Virus record (IMG/VR): IMGVR_UViG_3300037517_002612
Location: 1-64,000 of that record
Origin: a virus
Length of the DNA stretch: 64,000 nucleotides
Strand: one strand, 5' to 3'
Each line of letters opens with the position of its first letter. Position 1 is the first letter of the stretch. A program made the translations under genes and the position numbers. Of this stretch, positions 34,439-46,900 are shown one piece after another. The notes beneath the pieces were generated by a model. The model was not told the DNA's origin and did no database searches. It was given only the letters and a program-made list of their open reading frames with translations.

Positions 34439-35142
34439 TGGATCCACTATCAGCAGTAATGGCAGGAATACAAGGGGGAACTGGAATTATCCAACTCCTT
34501 TCAGGTCTTTTTGGACAACAAGAAAGACCCAAATACGATATTCCAACAGCAGCAACAGAGTCTCTTAACGTAGCAAAGGGATTAGCCGGACAAACAAAAC
34601 TTCCAGGACAGGATATTTACGAAACGCAGTTAGGAGAGAAGACCGCTAACATGACTAAGAACATCGAGAGAATGGGCGGTGGTGGTTCTGGCCTTGGCAC
34701 CCTATCAAACATATATGCTCAAGAGGCAGGGGCCAAAAGAAACCTTGCCGTTGACGCAGCTAAATACTACCAACAAAACCAAAGAGGTTTACAAGGAGCT
34801 CTTGGGCAATATGCTGGATGGCAAGATAAAAAATGGCAAAACGACGTTGGGCAACCAGCAGCAGATAAAAACGCAGCGACAAGTGCATCTATTCAAGCAG
34901 GTATGAGTAACGCATTTGCAGCAGGAAATAACATTGCAGGCATGAACTTCTACGAAAACCTGTATAATCCAAAGACGCAGAATTCTACGTCTACTCCAAA
35001 AACACAGATTTTACAATCGTACGCTAATCCATTAGGAAGCCCAAAATCTAATGCCATATCTAATTCGGCAACAGCTACCGCTAATGGATTGTTTACTCCT
35101 GAAATGTTACAAATTTTAATGGGACAACTTAGACAAGTTTAA
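34438..35142 (+). CDS. Internal (ejected) virion protein, small
   Basis: A 234-aa Gly/Ala/Gln-rich protein. A hydrophobic start (MDPLSAVMAGIQGGTGIIQL followed by LSGLFGQQ) precedes helical Gln-rich repeats (DAAKYYQQNQRGLQGALGQY). This composition is typical of small podovirus internal proteins that leave the head with the DNA (T7 gp14-like). It overlaps the upstream stop and is followed 3 bases later by a larger internal-type gene. A palindromic element (34974-34991) lies in it. Confidence 0.6.
   Translation: MDPLSAVMAGIQGGTGIIQLLSGLFGQQERPKYDIPTAATESLNVAKGLAGQTKLPGQDIYETQLGEKTANMTKNIERMGGGGSGLGTLSNIYAQEAGAKRNLAVDAAKYYQQNQRGLQGALGQYAGWQDKKWQNDVGQPAADKNAATSASIQAGMSNAFAAGNNIAGMNFYENLYNPKTQNSTSTPKTQILQSYANPLGSPKSNAISNSATATANGLFTPEMLQILMGQLRQV
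34974..34991. repeat. Dispersed palindrome, 6-bp-spacer form
   Basis: Arms GACGCA and TACGTC around the palindrome gaattc, inside the small internal-protein gene. Confidence 0.55.
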
Positions 35143-35145
35143 AAG

Positions 35146-36996
35146 ATGGAGCTAGGCAGATCAAACGTATATCTTAAACAAGCGGGAACCGGAGCAGCAT
35201 GGATGGGGCCGCAATCTTCATTTGATCCCGTAGCAGCAGCCAAATACGCTGGTGCATTAAAGTTAGCTCAACAAAAACAAAAGCAACAGAAAGTCGATAA
35301 AGAACAATTAGACTTCCTTAATCGCCTAAAGGTTACTGGAGGCAAAGTTCTTGAAGAAGACTTTGACTTCTATAATCAAGTAGAACAGGACGTATATAAC
35401 TGGGCCGCAGGCGAAGTAGCTAAAGCAGATAAAGAAGGTAGAGAACCGAACTTACAGCAATTAACTATACAAGGCCAGAAAAAAGCAGCCAACGCAAACA
35501 ACCTATGGAAAAGAGGAACAGTGCAAAAAGAACGTTTCGATAAATTTCACCAATTAATACTTGGAGATAAATCAGCTAATCCTATTTACGACTCCGAAAC
35601 AATGACAAAAGGCGAAGGAATTTATACGCAGCCATATCGCTTTTTAGAAGACGAGCAGGACGGAGAGTTCCTACAACAAACATGGCTACCAATGTTTGAA
35701 GAAGCTATGCGTGATCCTATCAATCAACAGAACCCAGAGAGAACGATGAAGGAGGTTACGGTTGAGTGGAGAGATGCTTATGGCGACGAATATTTACAGC
35801 CAATATACAACCCTATTTCATTACAGAAAAACTTCAAAGATAACATCAAACCTATCTTAGCAGAATTTAAGAATTACAAGTCGGTACGCGACTCAAGCGG
35901 AAACACTATCACAGAAGAAGACGTTTACACTCTTCCCGATAATATGATTGTTACCGTAGAAATGGAAGACGGATCAACAAAAGAAGTTGAACTTCCAGGG
36001 GTAAGAAGCATGGCCATTGATAACTACGAAACAGATGTAACAGTTCAGCGTTCAGCAAAAACCCTGTTTAAGAATCAAGATAAAAGCGTTAAAGAAGATT
36101 ACATTAATCAGTTTGGTGAAGACGCAGCTAAAGAATGGTTTGCTGATGAGAACATGAACTGGGGCTTACAGGCTACTACAAAGAAAATTAACAACGCAGC
36201 AATACCAAAAACAGGAAACTCATATCGATACGGAAATAAAACATATCCATTTGAAGTAACCCTTGATGAAGGAACTAGAAACTACAATAGATTAGGAGTT
36301 TACAATCAGGGCACAGAAGGTGCTGGTATAGCTTATTCATACGCACAGGTTCCGGTAAGAGGAGTTTCGTTTGGGTCTGATAAAAACAAATACCCAAAAA
36401 TTAAAGTTAACCCACTTAGGATATTCGATCAGGATAGTTACTCGTGGATGAACTCGGATGCAAGTCAAGAATTTGACTTTACGGTTGCCGGAGTTTATGA
36501 AATGCCAGCCACCACAGAGCAGATTAATCTTAAAGACCCAAAGTATGCAGGCATACTTACTTGGGGAGCTAAAACATACGGTAAAAAAGCAAACACAGCC
36601 ATTGCTAAATATATAGCTTCTGGAAACTATATTATACCCGCAGGAACTCCTGTAAGTGGTGATGAAGCCGATATTGTAAACAAAATCAAAAAAGGTTCTG
36701 TTAGAAGCCAAAAGTTTGCAACAGGACAAATATCTGGTTACGATAAAGCCCAAGGAAAGAACTTTGAAATAGCAGGTGCCACAATCCCTTATGAAGAGGT
36801 GCAAGAGCAGGTAGAGCTTGCTACTAACGGTAACTGGAGTGAGGAGATTAACGCACAATACGGTGGTGGTGATGACTGGTGGAAGCCTAAAATTAAAGAA
36901 GGCAATCAGAATACTACGGCACCCAATATAAACATAGACCCATTACTTAATATAGTAAACCAGGTTAATACTGGGGGTAGACAAGTTTTAGAATAA
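35146..36996 (+). CDS. Internal virion protein, large
   Basis: A 616-aa protein with an N-terminal region (GTGAAWMGPQSSFDPVAAAK, then ALKLAQQKQKQQK) often seen in internal or ejected proteins of Bacteroidota phages, a helical middle, and a beta-containing C-terminal half (FEVTLDEGTRNYNRLGVYNQ). No enzymatic motif seen. It precedes the ncRNA and the giant protein, both probably linked to DNA delivery or early control. Confidence 0.6.
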   Translation: MELGRSNVYLKQAGTGAAWMGPQSSFDPVAAAKYAGALKLAQQKQKQQKVDKEQLDFLNRLKVTGGKVLEEDFDFYNQVEQDVYNWAAGEVAKADKEGREPNLQQLTIQGQKKAANANNLWKRGTVQKERFDKFHQLILGDKSANPIYDSETMTKGEGIYTQPYRFLEDEQDGEFLQQTWLPMFEEAMRDPINQQNPERTMKEVTVEWRDAYGDEYLQPIYNPISLQKNFKDNIKPILAEFKNYKSVRDSSGNTITEEDVYTLPDNMIVTVEMEDGSTKEVELPGVRSMAIDNYETDVTVQRSAKTLFKNQDKSVKEDYINQFGEDAAKEWFADENMNWGLQATTKKINNAAIPKTGNSYRYGNKTYPFEVTLDEGTRNYNRLGVYNQGTEGAGIAYSYAQVPVRGVSFGSDKNKYPKIKVNPLRIFDQDSYSWMNSDASQEFDFTVAGVYEMPATTEQINLKDPKYAGILTWGAKTYGKKANTAIAKYIASGNYIIPAGTPVSGDEADIVNKIKKGSVRSQKFATGQISGYDKAQGKNFEIAGATIPYEEVQEQVELATNGNWSEEINAQYGGGDDWWKPKIKEGNQNTTAPNINIDPLLNIVNQVNTGGRQVLE

Positions 36997-37032
36997 TTTT
37001 TAAATTTATTTGCATAATTAATTTACGAGGCA

Positions 37033-37040
37033 TATATTTG
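37033..37040 (+). promoter_or_regulatory. Promoter -7 box TATATTTG for the ncRNA
   Basis: An exact TAnnTTTG box, 36 bases after the preceding stop, with a TTTG-like element (atttatttg) about 22 bases upstream. No coding frame begins downstream for over 400 bases. Confidence 0.65.
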
Positions 37041-37046
37041 TTTCGT

Positions 37047-37374
37047 GAAGTTAACGTTTAACATATATAATATTTACGATAAAGGCCCTGGCGTTAGCTT
37101 CACAACTTCGTTTACAGGGCCTTCGTATTTTAATACAGGATAGAAATAGCCCAAGATGGGTATAAGTCAAATTATCCTTAACAGACCAAACTTGCCTACG
37201 GGCTTGGATCTTGTAACCACTCCCTTTAAGAAGTTAAATGATCTTTAAGACTGGAAAGCTCTATCTATTGATCAGCCTCATTTGATAACCTCGTTATACT
37301 CGACGAATAGTCTGGTCTTCAAAAAGGGCTTGTTTTTATCTTCTTTTTTCAAGCTCTTTTTGAAGACCTTTTTT
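37047..37374 (+). ncRNA. Probable structured non-coding RNA with pseudoknot and strong terminator
   Basis: About 330 nt from the expected start after the TATATTTG box to a terminator. Near the 5' end, GTGAAGTTAACG (37045-37056) can pair with CGTTAGCTTCAC (37092-37103; one G:U), and AAGGCCCTG (37082-37090) pairs perfectly with CAGGGCCTT (37115-37123). The two helices are interleaved, so they form either a pseudoknot or two competing folds. The 3' end has a 19-bp stem, 37314-37332 with 37350-37368 (one G:U), followed by TTTTTT. Smaller hairpins lie between (GCCCA-aga-TGGGT at about 37149; CCAA...GCC/GGC...TTGG at about 37185-37206). No open frame of note is inside. Alternatives: the AAGGCCCTG helix alone is a terminator for the upstream gene, or the region is a long leader of the following gene. 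I know no matching RNA family. Confidence 0.6.
37350..37374 (+). terminator. 3' arm and T-run of the ncRNA terminator
   Basis: Pairs with 37314-37332 to give a 19-bp stem; T-run at 37369-37374. One of the longest terminator stems in the window. Confidence 0.85.
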
Positions 37375-37470
37375 CCTCCCTGTTTCCTCTCTGAATAGTA
37401 ATAGCTTTTTATAATAGATAGTACAATAAACAATAATTATAATCGTTATATAGATAAATACAGATAAACT

Positions 37471-37887
37471 ATGAAAAAATTAATTTTTATCTTAATCGCA
37501 GCATTAACCACGTTTAATTGCGTCGCACAACAACTTACCATCACAGATGCCGGAATAGATTATAAGTTTACAAAAGACTCTATTTTCACAACTAATCAGG
37601 CTCCAGAAGTAATATCTTTTATAGATGTAACATATTTAGGAGGAGGCAACTTCTTTTTAAATATTTATACAGCCAAAAACGTTTATGTTTTTAATAATAA
37701 ATCAATGGTCAAAATAGGTATGTATTCTAACGTTCAATTGGTTGTTAATAATTATAAACAAAACGAAGATAATTGGCTTGTTGAAACATGGTTTGATGTT
37801 AAACAGGAATCGTCCAATATTCCTCCATACGACCTTACAACAACACTTACCCCTAAATACGATTATGTGAATGTAATCATAAGGTAA
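37471..37887 (+). CDS. Small secreted protein
   Basis: A 138-aa protein with a clear signal peptide (MKKLIFILIAALTTFNCVAQ). Cleavage is likely after the Ala before the final Gln; a lipoprotein reading using Cys17 is possible but the residues before it do not form a normal lipobox. The mature part is a beta-rich domain (FIDVTYLGGGNFFLNIYTAK; VETWFDVKQESSN). A phage-made periplasmic or surface protein would suit superinfection exclusion or envelope modification. It is between the ncRNA and the giant protein. No TAnnTTTG box seen directly before it. Confidence 0.65.
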   Translation: MKKLIFILIAALTTFNCVAQQLTITDAGIDYKFTKDSIFTTNQAPEVISFIDVTYLGGGNFFLNIYTAKNVYVFNNKSMVKIGMYSNVQLVVNNYKQNEDNWLVETWFDVKQESSNIPPYDLTTTLTPKYDYVNVIIR

Positions 37888-37893
37888 AAACAT

Positions 37894-37901
37894 TATATTT
37901 G
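37894..37901 (+). promoter_or_regulatory. Promoter -7 box TATATTTG for the giant gene
   Basis: An exact TAnnTTTG box 16 bases before ATG 37918. Confidence 0.6.
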
Positions 37902-37917
37902 TGGAAACAAAAATGCT

Positions 37918-40900
37918 ATGGCTCGACCAATTCCAGTTTCAAATAAAAAGGCTCGTCAATGGAATGAGTTCTTATTAGATTTTAACAATGCAGCAGCAGC
38001 AGAACTTCCGCTTGATGCTAATGGAAAACCTAATTATAGCTTATTAGATGACAATAAGCCGTTTGGGACATACTCTGGAGGCCAAGATTTTTACACAAAA
38101 CAGTTTAATAAGTTTAAGCAAAAGAACAATTATACCGCAGCCGATGATGTGTCTGAGGCTGATTTTCCTAAACTACAGCTTTTATTTACAGATATTTACA
38201 ATACCGTTCAGCAGGACCAAACACCATACAAAGCCTTTTTTGACGATAAGCAAGCAAAATTATTATCTGCATTTAATGGTGACCCAAACACGTTTAACCC
38301 TAATAGATCAGCCAGAGATAAAGAAACAGGAGAGGGTTGGATTGGTAGAGACACCAGGTTCTTTTTTATTCCAATGGAAGACGGCCCACTAACTGGGAGT
38401 TCAGGTAAACATATGATACTTCCAGAAAGTTTTGATGAAGGAGACTTAGATCAATCAGGAAATCCTATTTATCAGAAAAATCCAAAGAGAGATATTGGTG
38501 GTACTTTTTATAAGTTTGAAGATGGTGGAATGATTGAAGGTAAAGAGGAAGAGGAAGAGGAAGATGATGACGAAATGGAAGAGTCACCAGAACACGAGGC
38601 TTCTGAAGAAACTCTCGAAAGCAAAAACGGCATAAAAGAAATAGCCGACGATACTTACAAAGTAATTGGTAAGACCCACGAAAAAGGTGGAGTGAAAACA
38701 AAAATTAACGGGAAAAACGTTGAAGTAGAAAAAGGTGAGATTATTGACATGACTACCGAAGACGGCATCGTGCTATCAAATAACCTTCAATTAGCAGAGT
38801 TTGATAATAAAACTCCAGCCAAACTATACGAGGAAATCCTAGCCGAAGAAAAGAAATACGAAGGGGATAACCGTAATTGGGTTAAAAACAAACTAGCCTT
38901 CTTAGCAGAAAAAAAATCTAAGATAATTGCGTTGCAGCAAGAAAGAAACGGAAACCAATCTACCACCATGGCAGAGAATGGAACCATTGTACCAGCCCCA
39001 GAACCAGGAGGAGGAGAAGTGGACCCACCAAAAAAGAAAAGATTATTCTATACTCCAGACAATGTATTATATGAAGTAGCAGAAGACAAAGTAGCCAAAC
39101 ACGCAGACATCTTAAAAAACGCGGTTGAATACACTGAAGAGAAACCAGAAGGATACTCTAACCCAACAAAATTCTACGAGAAGAATGGAGTTGTAGTTGC
39201 CGTTCCACAAGACAAACTATACGCAGCTACAGAATACGTCAAGAGCCAATTTGGAGTTCAGGACTTAACAGACATAAAAGAACTTTACCTCGCAAACACG
39301 GGGCAAAAAAAAAATAAGGATGTACAGTCCATCTATGAAGACACTGATGCCAAGTTCTCAAAAAATACAGGAATCTTTGGAGCAAATACCCAGGTAGACC
39401 TTAATGAAGTTGGAGCCTCAGAACAGGACTTATTTAATTATGATAAGGCCCTGAACGACTACACCTCCTTCATTAAAAAGATACCACGCACCGAAGGCCA
39501 ACCAACAGCCTACAATGAAATCCTAGAAACAGGATACCTAGATAAGCTTTATCCAAACGACATTGACCTGTTAAAAGACGCGTCTCGTAAAATGAGGGAC
39601 GAGGATAATGAATTAGTCGGTAAAAAGTTCATTAATGACCTTCAGCTTGAAAAAGACGACATCATTAAAGAATATAAAATACAAACATCTGCTACCGGTT
39701 GGATGTATGATATCGAAGGCAATATCACCAAAACAAAAGAGTTTAGAGATCACCTTGACCGCAAGTTAAATGCGTCCACCATAGAAATAGACGGAAAGAA
39801 AATAGACTTCCAATCAATGCCAGGAAGCCAAAAAGAGGAGATAAGAAACTACGTAATAGGAAACTACAATACAGTACAGGACCTAAAGAAATCACAGGAC
39901 CATATAGCGTGGCTAACCGACCCAAACCCAACAGGAGATAAAGAGGCTGACGACATTAAATTAAAACAACAGCAAGCCATCTTCAATAAGACCGGAGTAG
40001 ACATTACTACCCTACACGATGAAGGATACTGGATGAAGATGATTGACGGTTTTAAGAAGAAGGCCGACTCAATTAATCAGGAATATGCCAACCTTGCGTC
40101 AAAACTTCCATACACAATTAAGGAAGACCTTGCCCCACTTAAAACGCAGTATGAATTTGATGACAACCAACTCACCCAAACAGGACTACAGGAACTTGAA
40201 TTACTTAAAAAAGATTTACAGTTTCAATTAGATAACGGACAAATTGATGAGGAATCAGCGAATAAAAAATTAGATGAAGCATTTACTGGACTTGAAGTAA
40301 AAAGAACAGAGATGTTCAATCAATACAATAGGGACTTAAACCAAAAAGCACAGCTCAAAATACAGGCAGCTACCGAAACCCTAAAGCTTAAATTTGAAGC
40401 CGAGATTACCGAAGGCTTAAAAGAGTTTGGGCTAGATGGAACCGACGTTATTAAAAACGCAGAAAACTACAACAAATTATTAATGTGGGAGTTTGGTAAC
40501 ATCCAAACAGACCAAATGGTTAGACTTCAAAACGAAGCAACCAGACTTGTTGACTATAAAGGAGACTGGGAACAGATTAAAAACAACCTTAATAGAGGAA
40601 CCCTTCAAATGTTCGAAGGACTTGGAGGAGGAATAAAGTGGCTCGGTGGTTACGAAATGGGTAACATTATGACCGATGCTATGGACGAATACAACGCAAC
40701 AAACCCACAACAGCAAGTACAATGGGACGGCATCGAATCACTTATGAACAAAGATTGGTGGATAGAAAGAGGTGTTACAACCATCCCATCTACCCTGATG
40801 TTTGTATTACCAGGAATAGGAATATCCGGGGCCGCAGGTAAAACCGCAGCAGCCATTGGGCTCGAAGGACTAGAGGCTAGTTTATTTCAAGGTTTTGCAG

Positions 40901-43900
40901 GTGCACTTGCAACCAGACCACTAGAATCATTTATTGAGGCCGGTACCCAGTTCAATACAGACCTTGAGAACGGAATGAATGTGGACGAAGCTAGTGATAG
41001 GGCCGCAAGCGTATTTACTGATAACCTTAAACTTATATTCACCGATGGCTTACAATTAGGATTAGCCTTCACCAAGTTTGGTAAACTATCTGGAATAAAA
41101 GCCGGATTAATTAAAATGCCAATCGAAGCCATAATGGAAGGATCAGAGGAGGTATATCAAGAACTTGCAGTTGAAAAGCTTGATAACCCATACGCAACAT
41201 TCCTAAGTTATATAGCATCACCGGCAGGACAAGAAACATTTGCGCTTGGAGCTTTAATGGCTACCCCATACGCTTTACCAGACATCGTATCAATATCATC
41301 CGGAAAAACCAATCAACAACAGTTTGGATTATTAATGGATATGATAGGCGACCCAAACAACATGGACGTTCGCTATTCCCAAATATTAAACCAAGCAGAG
41401 GTACAAGTAGCTAGGGGCTCAATGACACAAACAGAGTTTAAGCAGCTACAGGCCAAGGCAGAATTTGTTCTATCTAAAAATAGGGATATTCCAATAGACC
41501 TTGCACCAGAAGTAAGAAAAGGAGTACTCTATAAACTTGCGGATATAGCCGACGCAAATAACGTGATAAATGCGTCTCAAGACCCAACCATACAGAACAC
41601 CTATAAAGACAAAATAAAGGAACTTGAAAAGGGGGTTAAGGAATTAATAGCCGGCAAAGAGCCAATGTACTTTATCAACAACGCAATGTACACGAAAGAG
41701 GAGTTTAACGAAGTCCTCTCAAACGACGTTGTTATGCAAAGCCTTGCAGACCAAAACACCCCAATCGAAATCTTCAATGACGATACAATGAGTACTGCCT
41801 TAGAAGAAAGAATGGCAGAATTTAGAGTCGACCAGGAAAAGGTATTTAATGCAGTACAAAACTACGTTCCGGAAATACAAACAGAAGAAGTGGCCTTGAC
41901 TACAGAGGAAGATGTAACTAAAGCTAGCGTTTTAGAAGATACCAAAGAAAGTAGTGTTGGTGTAGGGGGAGATGTGGAGTTTACCGCAAAAGCGTTAGAG
42001 GGGGTAATAAAAGATAAGGTAAAAACACCAAATGATATTCCTAATACTATGGGAACTCATTTACAAAACCTTACTGATGGCTCTTGGCTCATTAGAGATG
42101 GAGATAAATCAAAAGAATGGGTTGACTTAGTTAATAATGGTATAAAAGAAATTGAAAACATATTTAGCGTAATCCCATTTTCAGAAAAAACCAAAAGCAT
42201 ATTAAAAGAAATAAAAGAAAAAGTAGCAAACGATAATTATGATATTTCAAAAGAAGTGTCAAATTTATCAGAAGCCACAAAAAAAGAATTTTATAGAGGT
42301 GGAGAAGGGTGGGGTGTAAAGGAAATTTCCGAAGCCTACCATAAAGCAAAAGCCGATGGCTCAAATCCTGAACTTGTAAAAGCAGTAGAACAATCCCTCA
42401 AAAAAGAACCAACTGCCTTAACACCCACTAAGACAAAAGAAGCAAGTACTAAAACACAACAAACAAACGTTACTAATCAAAATAAAACCATTAACAATGA
42501 AAATATACAAGAGAAACAGCTCGATGAGAAATCAACCGTCGCTATTCCAAAAACCCAAACCACAACTATCCAAGGAGGACCTGAAGAAATTGCACGCAAC
42601 ACTGCAAAAAGAGAAGAAATAAAACAATCTCTTAAAGATCTAAGAGACCAAGGGTTATTAGTTACAGCCGATAAGTCCTTACTAGCTAAAGCAAAGAAAC
42701 TTGTAGGCAAATCATCTGCTCCAGTTAAAATGACCGATGCCGAGATAGATGCTCAAATAAGCCTACTAGACTCCATGGCAAAAGTCTGGAAAGATACTAC
42801 CGGCAAAGACAACTTCTATGATAAGTTTATCGCAGACGTAAAGAAAGGTGACATAACTGCATTAAATAAAATGGGTGGTGCACTATTCCAAGAGGCAGAG
42901 AGCACACGAAAGCCTACATCAAGAGTTACACTAGGTGTATTCAATGAGCCACAATTTGTAAAGATGGAGGGACAATCCGTTAACCCACAATCCATCTCCG
43001 ACTTTATTAAAGGTAAGGGAAAGCAAATCGAAAAGGATATTATTAATCAAGTTCTATCCTATGATAAATACAAAGGGCAAAAAAGAATTCCATTTGACGA
43101 ATTTAAAAATGACGTAGAGCTTCAGTTAATGAAACTCGAAAAAATTAAATCATCATCATACGCTACTTATGGAAAAGATAATCTTGGCTACAATGAAGAT
43201 TATGGAAATGCTGAAACCATTATATTAAACACACCTTTAGATCATGGAGAAACTGGTCACTTTAGTGGAGACTTTATCTCTAGTCAAGTTGAAAATAAAA
43301 ACTGGGAAGTAAAACAGCTAGGCGACACAAACACGTGGGCTGCAGTTGACAAAGATATGCCAGCAGGAACAACTGCGCAGGATATACAAAACTACGTAGG
43401 AACAGCAGGATCAAAAGCAGAAGTTGAACGATGGGTAAACCAACGAAATCAAGAGAAAGATATTAACAAAGGACTATTCGGACATCTTAGGGCTTGGTTT
43501 AATAAGTCTACAAAAGTATTTACTCTAGCAGAACAGCAAAGCGACGTTTATCAGAAACACAAAGCCTCTGAATTATTTGCGGAGAAAATACCGCAAGACG
43601 AGATTGATGAGTATATGAACAGAGAAATCTGGGCTCCCATGCACGCAAAATATTTACAAGAACTTAAAGAGCATACTGGATTTACTACTGTAGTAAATAA
43701 AGAAGATAGAATGGTTTATATTTATGACAATAAAGGAAACCAAATTGGTTCAGCAGCGTTTCGGGATAATCCGTCTCCTGGATATAAAGTAGGAGAGGTC
43801 GAAGAAGCTCAATTATTTACTAGCACTGTACAAGGAATTTATGAGTATAGTGACTTTATCAAAGACTTTAAAGATAGGTACGACGAGGAAAGAAATAGCT

Positions 43901-46900
43901 TAAAACACAAAGAACAACAGTACATAAGCAAAAGAGTAGAAGAAGCTAAAGCAAGCGGGAAAATAGATCTTATTCAACAACAGTTTATAGCATCACAAAA
44001 AGTTCACGAATTGAGACTTTTTAGAGAAGCAATAAATTACGCAGCAGAATTAGGGGCCGAAACATTAAGGTTCCCTACACCATATACACTTGCCGTTATT
44101 GAAGGATATGTTGATAAGTCAGGAGAAGGAAACGCACCTTATGATATAATAGATGGAGATTCTGATGGGTTAGATGTTGGAGATATTATTGATTATGGAG
44201 GTGAGAAAATGCGTGTTGTAGAAAGTAATTCATATGATTTTAAAGCTATTTCTTTTGATGAAAGTTGGGAGGTGAATGTTGATGATTATATCTACGAGGA
44301 AGTTAATAATAGGTGGAGTGAAATAGAATATGAAGCAAAGCGTCATTTTGATAATCTATCCGCTATTACAAAAGAAGAACTTGAGAGTTATAGCGCAGAT
44401 GAGTGGATGGCTTACCATGCTAAAGATTTATTGGAGGCAGAATTTGAAGAATTAGAAGACGGTGAGACCGTAAGCTGGGATGATATTGAAAATAAATTAA
44501 GAGAAGAAATACAAGACAATTATAGCAGGATGGATTATGATGATCTATTTGGTGGCTATGGCGGTGTGTGGGATTTAGGCTATGGCAGAGTTGTTGTAAG
44601 CGAGTCTAGGGGATACGAAACATTTAATCAACCAGACGGATATAGCGGAGACTCCTCAGAGGAGGGGTTTGAAAATGATCTAAGTCGAGAACAGCAAACA
44701 GTAGTAAATAAGTATAAGGAGCTTGGAAAGCTAATTGAAAAAATGCGTCCAGACGCTACTATAGTAGAGGACGACAACGGCATGAAGTGGATTGAAACCA
44801 AGATCACGGACGAAGATGCTAGTAATCCAATAATAGCATTCCAAAAAGAAGGAGGTAAAGCCAAAGCTGCAGTAGATTTTATTAATGATAATAAGGCTAC
44901 GATTTATATTTTTGATGGAGCCGATATATCTTCTTTAGCTCACGAAATGACAGGGCATTTAGGTAGAAGATTTTTAGAAAGTCTAGCAAAAGAAAGTCCT
45001 GCATTCGCCAAAGAATATAACACTGTTAAGAAATGGGCCGGAGTGAAGGGAGATAAGTGGAGCACTAGGGCAGAAGAAAAATTTGCCAGAGCCTTTGAAA
45101 GATACCTTAGAGAAGGTATCTCACCAACAAAAGAACTACAAAGCGTATTCTCTAAGCTGAAGGAATGGTTGAGCAGTATTTATAAATCAATAAAAGGGAG
45201 TTCTATAGACGTTGAACTTACAGATGAAATAAGGGAAGTGTTTGATAGTATCTTGGGTGGAAGAAAGGATAAAGTAGAAGCAACCCCCACACCAAAGAAG
45301 ACGGGCAAAGCAGTAGTCAAAACGCAAATAGGTCCCGCTTCGAAGAAAACTACGTCCACCAAAGAAATACCAGTAAAGGGAGGATACAAATGGACTCAAT
45401 CACCAGAAGGTAAATGGACCATGGTAGATAAGGAAGGAAACCCTCACAAATTAGGAGACCGTTCTATGAACAACTACGAGAGACAACTCGTAGATAAACT
45501 AATCGAGAACGACGAATTTGATACTAAACAGAATTCTATTAAAAGCGACGTTGCTGATCCGGAAATAATAAGCGAAATAGAGCTATCGACCAATCCGAAT
45601 GAACTATTAAAAACAATAAACAATGCTAAAGAGTATATGGAGACTCTTGAAACATCACCAGAGGGAGTAGCGTTAGAAATGCTACAGGCTGGAGTCAAAA
45701 GAGGATCATTTGTAGAATATGGAGACGAAAATTTAATATCAGAAAGTATTGTTAGAACCTATGACTTAAAAAAGGGATCTGGTACTACGCTGGATAATAT
45801 ATCTCAATACCTTGAAGGAAAGGGAGTTATAATGAGTGAAAGTGACCTTGTAGATTTAATGACTACATATCCTGGAGGTATTAAGCAGTTCCTAAATGGG
45901 GAAGTTCCTGCCCTAAAAGCGGCAGAAGGCAGATTGTCTGAATTGGGTATTAATTATGCGTATGCGTTAAAAAAACTATATCCGAAATCATTTAGAACCA
46001 CACAGAAAGGTTCGTCTACCCAAGACTTCCCAGACGTACCATTCAGCAAAGGGAACCAAAAGACAGTAGGAAAGCAGTTTGGAAAAGAAATGCAAAAGCT
46101 GTTAAACGCATTAAGAGCCGGAGCACCAAATATAAAAGTAAACTTCGTTACCGATGAGTTCCTATTAGGGCTCAAGATGGAGGCTAATAAGTATTTAAAC
46201 ATAACAAACAATAGCGGCATCCCAATTGGAGCATACAACCCAAAGACAGGAGAAATCTATTACAATGAAAAATCACTAGATCCAGGAACAGCAATAGAGG
46301 AGTTTGCCCATATGTGGTTGCACGTATTAAAAGAAGTTAAGTCGGACATTTACAATAAGGCAACAGAATTAATACAAGCAACACAATTCTTTAGAGATAT
46401 TGTTAACAGCGAAGAGTATGGACAGTCACCATTATTCATCCAGCGTAACGAGGCTATCGCAAAAGCAATGCGAGCCAAGACCGAGGATATGGTAAACCAA
46501 ACCGGATTAAAGAAAGTGATTGGGCAGATCATGGACCTTATAAAGGAATTACTTTCTAAGTTGGGAATAAATGCGTCTACCCTAAATTTAAACAGCACCT
46601 TAGAGGACATAATCAACAAAGGATCAAAAGAACTTATAGCCAATAGACCATGGACATTAACAGACTCCATAAACCTAATGGGCAAGAACGCTAGAGCTGA
46701 AGAGATAATATCCATAAACTACCAATTATCAGAAGACGCTAAGTTACCGTCCGGAGATCCAAACAAGTTCACCAAAGAAGAGCTAAAAGAAATCAACGAT
46801 AGATTAGCAGAGCTAACCGATAAAGGAGCAAATAAAGACGTTAATGTAACTAATGCCAGTGTAATACGTCTAATGAAGACCCCTACTAAAGTAAGCGAGT

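Noticed and set aside
37253-37317. tRNA-like fold inside the ncRNA region
   Set aside because: A short GACT/AGTC end pairing and an anticodon-like hairpin can be drawn, but there is no canonical T-loop or acceptor stem.
41551-41576. GACGCA and TGCGTC arms 14 bp apart in the giant gene
   Set aside because: The spacing is neither 6 nor 16 bp; kept out of the element family.
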